From contig OW240913.1 in the NCBI GenBank assembly GCA_933207985.1, forward strand, positions 267,711,848 to 267,775,847: DNA of 64,000 bases, given 5' to 3'. A program made the translations under genes and the position numbers. Shown piece after piece: positions 1-11,595 of this stretch. The stretch comes from Pelobates cultripes (lineage: Eukaryota > Chordata > Amphibia > Anura > Pelobatidae). The notes under the pieces were generated by a model. The model saw nothing but the letters and a program-made list of their open reading frames with translations, was not told where the DNA came from and ran no database searches. Numbering within the stretch: position 1 is the first letter of the stretch; each line of letters begins with the position of its first letter.

Positions 1-1474
1 ATTCCTCCATTTTGATTAGTGGCAAAGAGGGTTGAAGAAATCGTGAACACAAGTTCATAGTAATATTTTTCAGTCCTAAGGCAAATATGCTCATATTTGA
101 GCATTTGGGCATAAAGAACAATAAAGTGCATCAATTTGTTATATTTTACAGAGAAAAATATATTTAAAAGAGAACACATATACATTTTTAAATAAGAGAT
201 GTACAAGGTATTAATGATGTTCCAGCCACTAAAAATAAAAGGAATCTTTAATATAATTTAAACATTAAAAAAATATATATCAATAAAAATTGATTATGAA
301 AATCACTATAAAAATTGACCCAAAAATGACTAAAACTTTTTTATAAAAAGTGGCATAGTTCAAAATCATCATTAAGACCATAAGGTTGCATGGTGTTTAA
401 ATTAAAAATCCATCTCATCTCTGTTTGTCCAATTAATTTCATAGGGTCACCACCTCTCCAATTTCCGACTATTTTCTGAATTCCCATAAATTCCATCAAT
501 TGGGGGTTACTATTATGTTGGTTTTTAAAGTGCAAGGACACACTATGATTAAGGAACCCTTTTTTTTATGTTCCTAATATGTTCCTGGATTCTGGTATTT
601 AAAGTCCTATTGGTCCTTCCTATGTAGGCTAAACCACAAGGACAAGTAATCATATATATTAATTTAGTTGTGTAACAAGTAATAATTTGTTTAATTTTAA
701 AACTTTTATTCTTGTCCTGTGGGTGATTAAATTCTCTTACTGTTCTCTTACTATTTTTGGAACCCTTACATGCTCCACACATGCCGCATCCATAAAAACC
801 TGTTTTTTCTTTAAAAAATTGGTTCGTCAGTTTCCTAGAGGTTATATGATTTTTTGTTAACGTCCTCTTAAGATTTGGTACACCTCTATATACTATGTCA
901 GGTGTATCAGGAAGTATTGAATTCAATATAGGGTCATTCTTTAAAAGTGGCCAATATTTCCGAATGATTTTCTTTAGACCTCTACTGTTATAGTTAAAAT
1001 CACAAATAAATTTTAAATTCTGTGGTTCTACATTCACCTTGATTTCTTTATATTCTATTAATTTTGTCCTATCCTCATTTTCTACTTCGACAAGGGCTTT
1101 GTTCAAAAGTTCATCTTTATACCCCTTCTCTCTAAAATCTTTTATTATTTTCTCCGATTGTTCATAAAATTTATGTTGATCCGTACAATTTCTTTTCACT
1201 CTAAGTAATTGCGCTTTAGGGGCATTTAACAGCCAAGGGGAAAAATGGCAACTATTTTCCCCTATATAGCTGTTAACGTCCACCTTCTTAAAATGAGTAC
1301 AGGTTTTAAGTGTATTTTGTTCAACATAAATATTGAGGTCTAGAAATTCTACAGAACTCTTATTAAAATTACTTGTAAGTTTAATACCCCATTCATTTTC
1401 ATTAAGATAATTTAAAAATGATAACAGTGATGTCTCGTCTCCATCCCATATAAAAAATATATCGTCAATATATC
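1..1474 (-). mobile_element. Penelope-like retroelement, copy A (3' part)
   Basis: The minus strand carries the end of a Penelope-like element (PLE): the reverse transcriptase motif C (RYIDD, 1461-1475), a linker, a GIY-YIG endonuclease, then an AT-rich 3' tail that runs off the window start. The 5' part is missing: at 1474 the sequence turns directly into a second copy in the opposite orientation. Everything from 1 to 1223 is repeated inverted at 1475-2697. PLEs retrotranspose using this RT plus GIY-YIG enzyme. Confidence 0.88.
341..1474 (-). pseudogene. PLE reverse transcriptase C-terminus + GIY-YIG endonuclease fragment
   Basis: Reading the minus strand from 1474, the frame opens right after an in-frame stop at the inversion junction. 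It encodes RYIDDIFFIWDG (RT catalytic motif C), about 65 residues found only in this copy, a linker with CGMCGACKGS (a Cys pair typical of PLE linkers), and the nuclease signature ITCPCGLAYIGRTNRT. Near 545 a run of eight A (minus strand) shifts the frame. The protein stops at 549, and the remaining 66 codons (NPQLMEFMGIQKI, WRGGDPMKL) continue in another frame from 541 to 341. The copy is truncated and frameshifted, so it is non-functional. Its twin on the plus strand has the same frameshift. Confidence 0.88.
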
Positions 1475-2357
1475 GCCCCTAAAGCGCAATTACTTAGAGT
1501 GAAAAGAAATTGTACGGATCAACATAAATTTTATGAACAATCGGAGAAAATAATAAAAGATTTTAGAGAGAAGGGGTATAAAGATGAACTTTTAAACAAA
1601 GCCCTTGTCGAAGTAGAAAATGAGGATAGGACAAAATTAATAGAATATAAAGAAATCAAGGTGAATGTAGAACCACAGAATTTAAAATTTATTTGTGATT
1701 TTAACTATAACAGTAGAGGTCTAAAGAAAATCATTCGGAAATATTGGCCACTTTTAAAGAATGACCCTATATTGAATTCAATACTTCCTGATACACCTGA
1801 CATAGTATATAGAGGTGTACCAAACCTTAAGAGGACGTTAACAAAAAATCATATAACCTCTAGGAAATTGACGAACCAATTTTTTAAAGAAAAACCAGGT
1901 TTTTACGGATGCGGCATGTGTGGAGCATGTAAGGGTTCCAAAAATAGTAAGAGAACAGTAAGAGAATTTAATCACCCACAGGACAAGAATAAAAGTTTTA
2001 AAATTAAACAAATTATTACTTGTTACACAACTAAATTAATATATATGATTACTTGTCCTTGTGGTTTAGCCTACATAGGAAGGACCAATAGGACTTTAAA
2101 TACCAGAATCCAGGAACATATTAGGAACATAAAAAAAAGGGTTCCTTAATCATAGTGTGTCCTTGCACTTTAAAAACCAACATAATAGTAACCCCCAATT
2201 GATGGAATTTATGGGAATTCAGAAAATAGTCGGAAATTGGAGAGGTGGTGACCCTATGAAATTAATTGGACAAACAGAGATGAGATGGATTTTTAATTTA
2301 AACACCATGCAACCTTATGGTCTTAATGATGATTTTGAACTATGCCACTTTTTATAA
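1475..2357 (+). pseudogene. PLE GIY-YIG endonuclease fragment (copy B)
   Basis: The open frame starts at the junction (APKAQLLRVKRN), runs through the CGMCGACKGS Cys motif and the YIGRTNRT nuclease signature, and stops at 2149 after the same run of eight A as copy A. The last 66 codons follow in another frame (2157-2357). The one amino-acid difference I saw from copy A is KEKPGF here against KEKTGF there. The RT catalytic motif is absent, so the copy cannot be autonomous. Confidence 0.88.
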
Positions 2358-3003
2358 AAAAGTTTTAGTCATTTTTGGGTCAATTTTTATAGTGATTTTC
2401 ATAATCAATTTTTATTGATATATATTTTTTTAATGTTTAAATTATATTAAAGATTCCTTTTATTTTTAGTGGCTGGAACATCATTAATACCTTGTACATC
2501 TCTTATTTAAAAATGTATATGTGTTCTCTTTTAAATATATTTTTCTCTGTAAAATATAACAAATTGATGCACTTTATTGTTCTTTATGCCCAAATGCTCA
2601 AATATGAGCATATTTGCCTTAGGACTGAAAAATATTACTATGAACTTGTGTTCACGATTTCTTCAACCCTCTTTGCCACTAATCAAAATGGAGGAATGAG
2701 GAGCTGGAGGGGAGAACCTTGAGAGAAAGGGAAGTGATGTCGGCCAAATTGAGGAGATGAGAACCGGACATTGAAGACTAATGTTGTGAATACAGTGTTT
2801 TCGCATTCCCGGAAGTGACACCGTCCGCACGATCACATGTACGTGCGTGATGATGTCACCGTTAAGGGATAAAATAATACAGCTGGAGCACTTTACCCTC
2901 TCCCGCAGAAACGTCCGTGATTGGTTGGTTCTCGATCTCTGACCACCAATCAGGACGGGAGGCGGGATTTATAAACAGGAAGAGAACTGGATGGAAATCA
3001 CCG

Positions 3004-3037
3004 ATTGAGAAAGCCGAACGGAATCGGCGAAAGGCGT
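3004..3037 (+). ncRNA. degenerate hammerhead-ribozyme-like motif in PLE end
   Basis: The sequence reads TTGAGAA, then a perfect 5 bp stem (GCCGA with TCGGC), then GAAA. This is the layout of a hammerhead core (CUGANGA, stem II, GAAA), but the first box is altered. PLE terminal regions are known to carry minimal hammerheads. The box change makes activity doubtful. Confidence 0.4.
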
Positions 3038-3120
3038 TTTGGACACCAGTATACTGTATGTATCAAGACTGATTTTATATGAATGTAATAAATACCATTT
3101 TAAATTTCAACAGTATATTT

Positions 3121-4060
3121 GGTACATTTTCCATCCATTAAAGAGGGAAGGAGTCATCCCATAAAAGGACTCATATGCCTTTCTACTTAGAGCCAGGTTA
3201 CAGGCTCTGGTTCAGGTGAGAAGCAATCTTCACCTGCATCTATATGTTTATATATTGTTGTCTCTAAGGATTTCAACACTAGGGCGGATTTCCCCCTGTT
3301 TCTTTTTTATTTTGAGGGTTATTCCTTATTGGGAGCTGAAGGTGTGTGTCACCTAAAGGACACAAGGCAAGAGTGATTAAGAGCCAATCCATAATAGGCT
3401 CTGAACCACTATATATATCTCCTATACCCTCCAAGATTCAGGAGAATATATATATATATTTCATATCCCTAAAGTTCCTCATGGTGTAAGTCGATATTAT
3501 TTAGCGCTACACACTGTCACTTTTTCATACTGGTTATGTAAATAAGTGTTCTTTTTCACATATAATATTTGCAAGCCTACCTTTAGCTATATCATTGCAT
3601 ATAGTATGGAACAATGCAGAATGTGGTTGGATATCAGCAGACGTCTGTGACTATGGCCTAGGTGTCAGTAGGTAGAGAGAAAAACCTGTAGAATAAACTA
3701 TGACATCAGGTTCTCTTCTATTATCTGTTGCAAATACCAATTAGCACATTCAAACATTTTCAGAATGTTTCTTCACGTATGATTAAGGTATTTATATTAT
3801 TCTAATATCTTTAAAAGATTATTTTTTTACTATGGAGTTCTTTGTTAGACATAGCCTTTAAACCAATCCACATGGAATACGAAGCAACGTTTAGTAAGAA
3901 AGAAGGATAATAGTGGAGGATCTGGGTGTAATCAGTAATTTAATATGACTTTCCTACAAACAGCTTTGAGCATGTACATCAGCTTGGAGGGATTGGGAGA
4001 GTGATTTCTAAACATGCTAAAATTACCTATGTCAAAGTTGCATTAGCATGTTATCTCACC
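3121..4060. other. no gene seen; AT-rich
   Basis: No open frame or family signature was recognised. The first 350 bp may still belong to the Penelope-like end region. Short TA-rich runs occur near 3410-3460. Confidence 0.5.
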
Positions 4061-4560
4061 TGCTTCCAGACCTGGTAAACAGTACAGGACCAGAAGCGTT
4101 TGAACAGATACTCATCATGTTCTCTACAGCTGGTGTACAAAAGAGACTTGTGTCCATCAAGTTCAGCCTTCCTCACATATGTTTTTGCTGTTGATCCAAA
4201 AGAAGGCAAAAAACCTAGTCTGAAGCGCTTCCAATTTTGCAACAAAATAGCAGTCAGATGTCCCCTTGGATTGAGCAGCTATTACCCCACTAATTAGAAA
4301 TTATATCCCTATATGTTATATTTTTTTCAAGTATTTATCCAATTGCAGTTTTAACATCTGTATGGACTCTGATAAACCCACCTCTACAGGCAGAGAATTC
4401 CATATACTTATTGCTCTTACGGTAAAACAACCTTTTCTTTGCCTTAGATGAAATCTACTTTCTTCCAGCCTAAATGTGTGACCTTGTGTCCTATGTATAG
4501 CCCGGTTTATGAATAGATTTCCAGATAATGGTTTGTACTGGCCCCGAATATATTTGTATA
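4061..4560 (+). repeat. dispersed frog repeat fragment
   Basis: I recognise this 0.5 kb block as a sequence that recurs in frog introns (landmarks: TTCAGCCTTCCTCACAT, GCAGAGAATTCCATA, CCAGATAATGGTTTGTACTG). The class is not clear to me. A short diverged piece of its end recurs at about 40945-41010. Open frames on either strand are short and unconvincing. Confidence 0.5.
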
Positions 4561-4920
4561 ATGTATATGTAGGCTGTTTAATCCCTTGCTATTGGTGTGA
4601 GAGTGAGGGTTGAGTCTGTCTGAAGGTAATAGTAAATTTAGGTTGTTATTCCAGTCTCCAGTTTCTAGGTGAGGGGGAAGAGGAAATAATACTGTGCATC
4701 TAAAGGGAGGAAATTGGTATATGTAGGATAGGGAGGGCCTCTTACAATTGTACAAATTATAACACATTTTTCTACAGGAGGACTAGATATTGGACTACAT
4801 ACTGAATGGTGCACAATCCACAGGATGAGAATTGACAGAGTGCCCACCAATTTTATAAGTATGGATTATGGAAAAATGAAAGCTGAAGTCAGGATTACAG
4901 AGATATGGTTACACGAAAAA

Positions 4921-5040
4921 CAAGCCAAGTCAGGATAACAGAAATATAGGGGTCAATATACAAGCCAAGTCAGCATTCTAGAAATACACAGATCAATATA
5001 CAAGCAGGGTCTGGATACCAGAGGATAACAGAGTCAAAAT
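4921..5040. repeat. three 40 bp tandem repeats
   Basis: The units start with ACAAGCCAAGTCAG or a variant and end with GTCAATAT at 4921-4960, 4961-5000 and about 5001-5040. The third is the most diverged. Confidence 0.65.
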
Positions 5041-6869
5041 AAAGGTCAATAACAGAAAATCACAAAGAAAGTTACAGGAGCACTAAAGGTGTTACTTAAC
5101 AGAAACCACAATAGGGCAATGAGAAAGGTCCTGATCAGGCTTTAAATAGGCTTACATGTGTTCTCATTGGTCCACGTCATCTCTGCGACTCCAAACAGCA
5201 TGGGGTCATCTAGATGACGTGGTCCCTTTAAGGGTCTTACATAATAGTTTTCAAAAGTATTTAAGGACGCCCCCTTAGAGTGTAGATTGGCGTCCTAACT
5301 TCTTTGCAGAAGCCTGTAGTTCAACCTGCGAACCAACAGAGAGAGCCATTCGCGGGACTGAAGGTAAGTATATATCCTATCCAGGCCTCGTGGCCATGTA
5401 CAGCATTCGGGTGGTGTGGTCTGAGTACATGAGCAGTGCGGCCTCGCAGTATGTTTTGCCCACGTGGTCAGAGGAGTGGAGTGGTGTGGGTGCCGTGTTC
5501 AGGTAAGTCTATGAGAATAATGTTGGGTTTGGGTATAGCTGTAAGTCAATAACACGGTCTGTGAAGGTTGACGACGATCCCAGCCAGTATATGGTGTGAT
5601 GATACAAAACAGATTAATTGTAGACGTTGTAACAAACCACCTCTTTTATAGGTAGGATTGTCACAGATCTTGCAGTAACCACAGCCTTCTAGGGTATACA
5701 CTCTCCTAGCTGTCTTTTCCTCCCCTCACTCTGCAGCAGGCTGCCCTCTTCTTTTAAAGGTCTGTCTACTAATTAACTAGCTACAGGTGAGTGCCAATTA
5801 GTTAACTCTTAGGTCAGATCTAAATTGTGGTCTGTTACACAGCAACTAGTGCTGTTGGAGCATTGGTCCACCCTGCTCTCCAAATACTCCGCCCCAGGAA
5901 CCCATACCATGTTTTGCAGAACCCCAGCAATGTAGATTGCAAACTCTAACATCTCTCCCTGGGGCATTTAACTGAAAATGCTCAGGTTGCTGTTAAACAA
6001 ATCAGGCCTGATGTATCTTCCATCAATCACAATTCCACTTTTACGCTCACAACGTTGATATTATTGATGTTTATCCACAAGTTGTGAATTTGGTTGTTGT
6101 AATTTGTCAAATATATTGTTGGCATATCTGTATTTCACAAAACACAAGTGACTTCAAAGTCAAGGATATTTTTGTCACTTCTAAAGAATAGTATGGGTAG
6201 ATCCTCATGTAAAGTTGTTACCCCACATATTAATTATTATATCCTGGAATATCCTGTTATTTATTTGTTTAAAAAACCATATTATTAACATCTATTGCAA
6301 GAGTTTGAACCCAGTACAGACCCCTAAAGTCTGCATATTGGAATAACCGCAATATTAATCCCCTCAACTAACCTCCTTTACCTAGCTATCTTTCGTGCTG
6401 TAAAAAATGGCTTGTGAAATGTCCAGTGATGTTTTGGAATTACAGCCTCACAATATTCTTAATGCTAATATCAAATATTTTCTAGAAAAGGCTCTTAAAA
6501 TACTGGAGGTTTGAAACCCTTATCATCAATTCAGAATGGTTATGATAAAGCCAATCTTAAATACTGTCTATCAGCTGTCATTCTGAAAAAAAGATAATGT
6601 ATTTGCAGATTAGGCTCTGGTACTCGTATTGTCTTACTTTGCTCTGGATATTAGGTGCTATGTCAGAGAAGGCAGACAGTGAAGGTCATCAGTAGATGAT
6701 GTAGTATGTCAGACTCTTAACGGTGAACAGAAAGGTAATCCTATCACAATGTATCTCTGAATTTACAATGCAACTAATATGGGTAAACCTAATGCATAAA
6801 GTCATGATTTTCCATCTTTTTCACAACAGATGGGTTCTTTCCAAACCCCTAATTTTACATATCCCAATA
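5041..6869. other. no gene seen; possible LTR-like fragments
   Basis: The stretch 5160-5480 is GC-richer and ends a block with GACTGAAGGTAAGTA, which resembles a leader with a splice donor. That could be an old LTR, but no long terminal repeat partner was found. The rest is AT-rich without recognisable code. Confidence 0.35.
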
Positions 6870-7267
6870 TTAAAGGGACACTATAGTCACCAGAACAACT
6901 ACAGCTTATTGAATTTGTTATGGTGAGTAGAATCATTCCCTTCAGGCTTTTTGCTGTAAAGACTGTCTTTCCAGAGAAAAAGCAGTGCTTACATTACAGC
7001 CTAGTGATAGCTTCACTGGCCACTCCTCAGATGGCTGTTAGAGATCCTTCCTGGGTCATGGCTGCCTAAAATGCATCCAAACATTCAGTGTCTCCACCTT
7101 CTGCATGCAGACACTGAACTTTCCTCATAGAGATGCACTGATTCAATTCATCTCTATGAGGAGATGCTGATTGGCCAGGGCTGTTTTTGAATAATGCTGG
7201 CTCTGCCCCTGATCTGCGACCCCTGCGACCACGGTATGTACGCCAGTGCATGTAGATACACATACAC
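6870..7267 (+). repeat. TTAA-type MITE, right end missing
   Basis: It starts TTAAAGGGACACTATAG, the terminal motif shared by several palindromic repeats here, and ends where the next repeat begins. Complete relatives (19528-20063) close with CTATAGTGTCCCTTTAA. TTAA target duplications suggest a piggyBac- or Kolobok-type mobiliser (inference). Confidence 0.65.
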
Positions 7268-7615
7268 TTAAAGGACTACTACAGACACCCAGATCACATC
7301 AGCTCAATGAAGTGGTCTGGGTGCCAGGTCCCTCTATTTTTAACCCTGCAGCTGAAAACATAGCAGTTTCAAAGAAACTGCTATGTTTCACTGAGGGTTA
7401 ATCCAGCTTCTAGTGGCTGTCTCATTGACAGACGCTAGAGGAGCTTCCTCGATTCTCACTGTGAAAATCACAGTCAGAAGACGCTGAACGTCCATAGGAA
7501 AGCATTGAGTAATGCTTTCCTATGGGCTCTTGCCGCGCATTCGGAGCTGAGAGGTAGATCCGGGCGGAGGGATCCCCTGCGCCAAGGGAGTCCGGCGCTG
7601 GAGAAAGGTAAGTGC
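7268..7615 (+). repeat. TTAA-type MITE with internal hairpin, right end missing
   Basis: It starts TTAAAGGACTACTACAG and contains nested inverted repeats, including CATAGGAAAGCATT facing AATGCTTTCCTATG near 7491-7525. The same core lies in the elements at 10209 and 11167. It runs into a CA-rich microsatellite. Confidence 0.6.
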
Positions 7616-7945
7616 TGAAGACACACACACTCTCATGAACAGACGCATACACACAAGCTAACAGACACACACTCTCATGAACAGACACACACATTTACTG
7701 ACAGACATACATACACACTCACTGACAGACAGACACATACACACTCACTTACAAAACACACACTCACTAACAGACACCAAACAGACTCACTAACAGACGC
7801 ACACAAACTAACACACTCACTGACAAACACAAACTAACACACACTGACACAAACACTAATACACACACACTGACACAAACACTAACACACACACACACTC
7901 TAACACACACACTCTAACACACACACACACACTCTAACACTAACA
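7616..7945 (+). repeat. CA-rich microsatellite / short minisatellite
   Basis: About 330 bp of ACACAC tracts broken by CTCATGAACAG, CTCACTGACAG and CTAACA variants. Open frames across it are by-products of the repeat. Confidence 0.9.
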
Positions 7946-7974
7946 CACGTTTTTTTAAAAATGTAATCCCCCAG

Positions 7975-8310
7975 CCTCCCTACCTTTGGGAGTGCTGAGG
8001 GGATTCCCTGGGGTCCAGTGGTGGGCGGCCGTGCGAGGGAGCACTCTCCCCTGAGTGCTCCCTGTTCAGCTCCCTCGCGCGCCGCGTATTGATGCCGGAG
8101 CCGGAATATTATATTCCGGCTCCGGCATCAGTACTTGGTGTGCGAGTAAGCTGGGCAGAGAGCACTCAGGGGAGAGTGCTCCCTCGCGCGCCCGCCGCCC
8201 AGTGACACCAGGGCCAGCCTCGGAGAAGAGGCTGGCCACACTGGCGTACTTACCGGGTCGCAGGTAGGCCGGGCCCCCCTGATGGCCTGGCCCTGTCGCA
8301 GCTGCAACCC
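7975..8310. repeat. GC-rich block with nested palindromes
   Basis: A near-perfect hairpin at 8091-8129 has arms GATGCCGGAGCCGGAAT. Around it, GGGAGCACTCTCCCCTGAG (from about 8037) is repeated inverted near 8161-8185. The flanking GTCGCAGG...CCGGGCCCC text recurs at 21650-21740, so this is part of a dispersed repeat and not a CpG-island promoter that I can support. Confidence 0.7.
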
Positions 8311-10208
8311 CGGTATGTACGCTGTCTCCCACTGTTTATTTCTCTATTCTCCCCTCTACAGTTTGCACTTTTACTATACAGGCATTTCTTGCTTTATGAA
8401 GTCCTGCTTTATGAACACCTTCCTTTATGAACTTTTTCCTGCATCCGCTGCCATTTTATTTTACTGCCATTTTGTGTCAGTGGTCGGCGGATCAGGACCG
8501 AAGAGCATGCTTTGGAGCACAAACAAGAAGAGAAGAAGAACTTGTGGCCAGGAGTAGACAAGAAGAGAGAAGAGGATCAAGAACGCATTTCCTGAAAATA
8601 AAGGTAAGTTTAAAAAATGGGTTTAGACTGTACTGTAGGCTTTCTGCCCTTTCATCGGCATACCTGTAATATTAAAATAATAACACTCAAGCCAATTGGA
8701 TTAAGAAAACCACATTTTGCTCTGAAGCATGTGAGTAGGTTTTCAGTACTTTTGCTTTGCTTTACACTCTGTTTTATGGTATGCACTATAGTGGCTTTAA
8801 ATTTCTCTTTTATATATACACAGAGGAATATCCACATCACCTATATCCTAGAGTGTGGATCATAACACTTCACGCATTACTTCTGGACTCAATGCTTAGG
8901 CTACACAATATGTGAGTGTTCACCTATCTACATACCTACCCCTGCTTATTAGCTCAACAAACTACACTATATACTTTTATTTTGTCTTTTATCTCTTATG
9001 AAAATACCCATCGCTGTAAGAAAAACTTGGAGAATCTGTACCACAATATATCCATATGCAGGATCATTCTGCCCAGGCGTGCAAACTTATCTTAAACAAC
9101 TGTATCAAGGCCCAGTAATACGCAATAGTATTTTGTCCTATTGCCTTTAGTGTTGTTAACTTGAGTTCTGCGTGCTGGGTTGGAGTTCATCCTGACACTG
9201 ATTCTAGATTTACAGCTATTGCAAGCCAAGATTTCACACACACCCAAAGAAAACATGTAAAAGAGCTTGCATGCAAATTTCCTTAGGGGGTATAGCTATG
9301 GAATTATTATTATTATTTTGATAGTAGCACCTTTGAGTTTATTCTGAATACCTGCTATGATATTTAATGTCGTAATTTAGAAGTTAGAGCTTAAGCTACT
9401 TATTTTGCTAAATTTTGAATATAACATGTTTCAGTAAGAAACCATCCAATCAAATTTCTGAATATCTTAATTGTTGCCATCAGCAGCTCTATAATGACAA
9501 GATCAATCCATTGCACATGAAAGACTGTCTTAGATGACTAGATAAAACAAAATACACAGTCCCTATGTTTGAAAGGGTAAACTGAGGAGTAAACAGCTTA
9601 TCTCCTTGTAGGGTTAAAGCCCTGGTTAGGTGAAAGCAATAGAAACAGATCTGATGGACCCCAGCCTTACAGTCAGGATGCAGAAATCTCAGTGTGTTTA
9701 CACATAGCATTGCCAAAAGGGAAACAGCTGTGCAATGCCCAATAATGGGAGCAAAACATTACCATGGCTAAACCTCTTTGTATGCAAAGATGTTGACACA
9801 AAACATCATTTTATTGGAAGTTATGTTCCACTGCCTACCACACCTGCTCAGATAAAAACATGCCTCATTCGACCACGTCTGGCTGCAAGCACTTCCGTTT
9901 TGAATGCTACATATCCTGCACATTTTACCTGTTCTTTAACATGTTATTTCCTGTTGATCCATTTCAAATATATAATTGATTAATGTTGGTACACTTCAGT
10001 TACAAAACCAAGTAGCAAAATCATGCAAGTATGCAAAGTTCTAACAAAGAACATGTATCAGTGCGTGTGAATTAATAACAGAATTTCACAATATCCACAG
10101 AACTACTTTGTATGATAAGAATGTATGTAACCATATGCAATGAAGATTTGAATTAGCTGATGCCAAGAGAAGACATTCTTTGCAAAAATGATTGAAAGAC
10201 ATGAAACT
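8311..10208. other. no gene seen
   Basis: About 1.9 kb of AT-rich DNA. There is a short ATT run at 9306-9318 and no family signature. Open frames are below 85 codons and unrelated to anything I know. Confidence 0.5.
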
Positions 10209-10719
10209 TTAAAGGACCACTATAGTGCCAGGAAAACATACTCGTTTTCCTGGCACTATAGTGCCCTGAGGGTGCCCCCACCCTCAGGGACCCCCTCCCG
10301 CCCGGCTCTGGAAAGGGGAAAAGGGGTTAAACTTACCTTTTTCCAGTGCTGGGCGGGGAGCTCTCTGCCTCCGATCCTCCTCCGTTCCTCCGTTCCTCCT
10401 CCTGGGCTGAATGCGCACGCGCGGCAAAAGCTGCGCGCGCATTCAGCCTGTCGCATAGGAAAGCATTTACAATGCTTTCCTATGGACGCTTGCGTGCTCT
10501 CACTCTGAAAATTACAGTGAGAAGCACGCAAGCGCCTCTAGTGGCTGTCAATGAGACAGCCACTAGAGGATTAGGGGGAAGGCTTAACCCATTCATAAAC
10601 ATAGCAGTTTCTCTGAAACTGCTATGTTTATAAAAAAATTGGGTTAACCCTAGAAGGACCTGGCACCCAGACCACTTCATTAAGCTGAAGTGGTCTGGGT
10701 GCCTAGAGTGGTCCTTTAA
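10209..10719 (+). repeat. complete TTAA-flanked palindromic MITE (511 bp)
   Basis: It starts TTAAAGGACCACTATAGTG and ends AGAGTGGTCCTTTAA. Inside are nested hairpins: the subterminal CCAGGAAAACATACTCG pair, the CATAGGAAAGCATT core near 10455, a GTGGCTGTC...GACAGCCAC pair and an AAGTGGTCTGGGTGCC end. No coding capacity. Confidence 0.8.
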
Positions 10720-11166
10720 TGCGCTGTTCCATATCCTTACAGTAGAAGACACTGTTGAATAACCAAGATCCTTAAAAGACATGTTATTTAAGTTCAGTAT
10801 AATATGTATTAAAAGAAATGCCCTAGTGAACTAAGAATGGATAAGGGGTGCTTTAAAGCAGTATCCTCGCGTCACAGGAATTTTAATATTATGTCTACCA
10901 TTCCCCTATATTTAACAAATATGTATTTGTGATGAGTGACAAATTAAATTAATAAAGCCACACCCCTTAATAAAATTAAAATGTTTGTTAGGAGTTGCCA
11001 CCTAATAGGAGCTGCTTGCTAATGTCAGCAGCTCTAAAATTTGGGGAATATTAGTTTGTGTAAAATAGGTAAATAACGTAACTGGATAAGCACAGAGAGA
11101 CCTCTTTAGGAGAAACACATAGTTTAATGAAACACATCTATTTATTCTTCTGCCCTATATTTTGCA
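10720..11166. other. no gene seen
   Basis: Unique-looking AT-rich spacer between two MITEs. Confidence 0.5.
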
Positions 11167-11595
11167 TTAAAGGGACACTGTGAGCAGTCTACCCTATGTT
11201 TACATTGCAGCTCAAGTCTGCCCTCTGTGGCTGTCTACCAGACAGCCACTAGAGGGCTTCCAGAATCCAACAGACTTTTGGTCCGTTATCGGACGCTGGA
11301 CGTCCTCACGGACCTTCAGCGTCAGATTTTCCCCATAGGAAAGCATTGAATAATGCTTTCCTATGGGGAGGTCTAATGCACGCACGGCCATTGCAGCGCA
11401 TGCGCATTAGGTCTCCCCCGTCGAAGTCAAACAGAGCTTGGGCGGAGCCTGACCCAGCACAGGGACATTGGCACTGGATTCAGGTAAGTGGCTGAAGGGG
11501 TTTTAACCCCTTCATCCCTTCGGGAGGGGGGCACTCCAGGAGCCTATATGCCAGGAAAATGGGTTTGTTTTCCGGGCTCTATAGGATCCCTTTAA
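11167..11595 (+). repeat. complete TTAA-flanked MITE (429 bp)
   Basis: It starts TTAAAGGGACACTGTGAGC and ends CTATAGGATCCCTTTAA. It contains the CATAGGAAAGCATT / AATGCTTTCCTATG hairpin at 11334-11367 and a GTGGCTGTCT/AGACAGCCAC hairpin near 11230. Confidence 0.78.

Larger units (their letters stand above)
1..2697. repeat. 1.22 kb inverted repeat with 251 bp spacer
   Basis: Arm 1-1223 and arm 1475-2697 are reverse complements (positions sum to 2698). I found only two base differences in the segments compared. The spacer 1224-1474 is the RT-motif part of copy A. The left arm probably continues before the window. Long near-identical arms this close can form a hairpin and are prone to rearrangement. 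Confidence 0.93.
1475..3120 (+). mobile_element. Penelope-like retroelement, copy B with 3' terminal region
   Basis: This plus-strand copy begins inside the linker before the nuclease, 5' truncated further in than copy A, and continues past the nuclease into a tail of about 760 bp. Up to 2697 it mirrors copy A. From 2698 to 3120 it holds a GC-richer end region containing a hammerhead-like motif near 3004. PLE copies usually carry such a ribozyme in their terminal repeats. The exact 3' boundary is not resolved. Confidence 0.8.

Noticed and set aside
5160..5480. Possible LTR with splice donor
   Set aside because: No second LTR, primer-binding site or internal code was found, so it was kept only as a remark.
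8055..8332. GC-rich block considered as CpG-island promoter with short ORFs
   Set aside because: The sequence is a nested palindrome shared with a dispersed repeat at 21650, and no exon follows.
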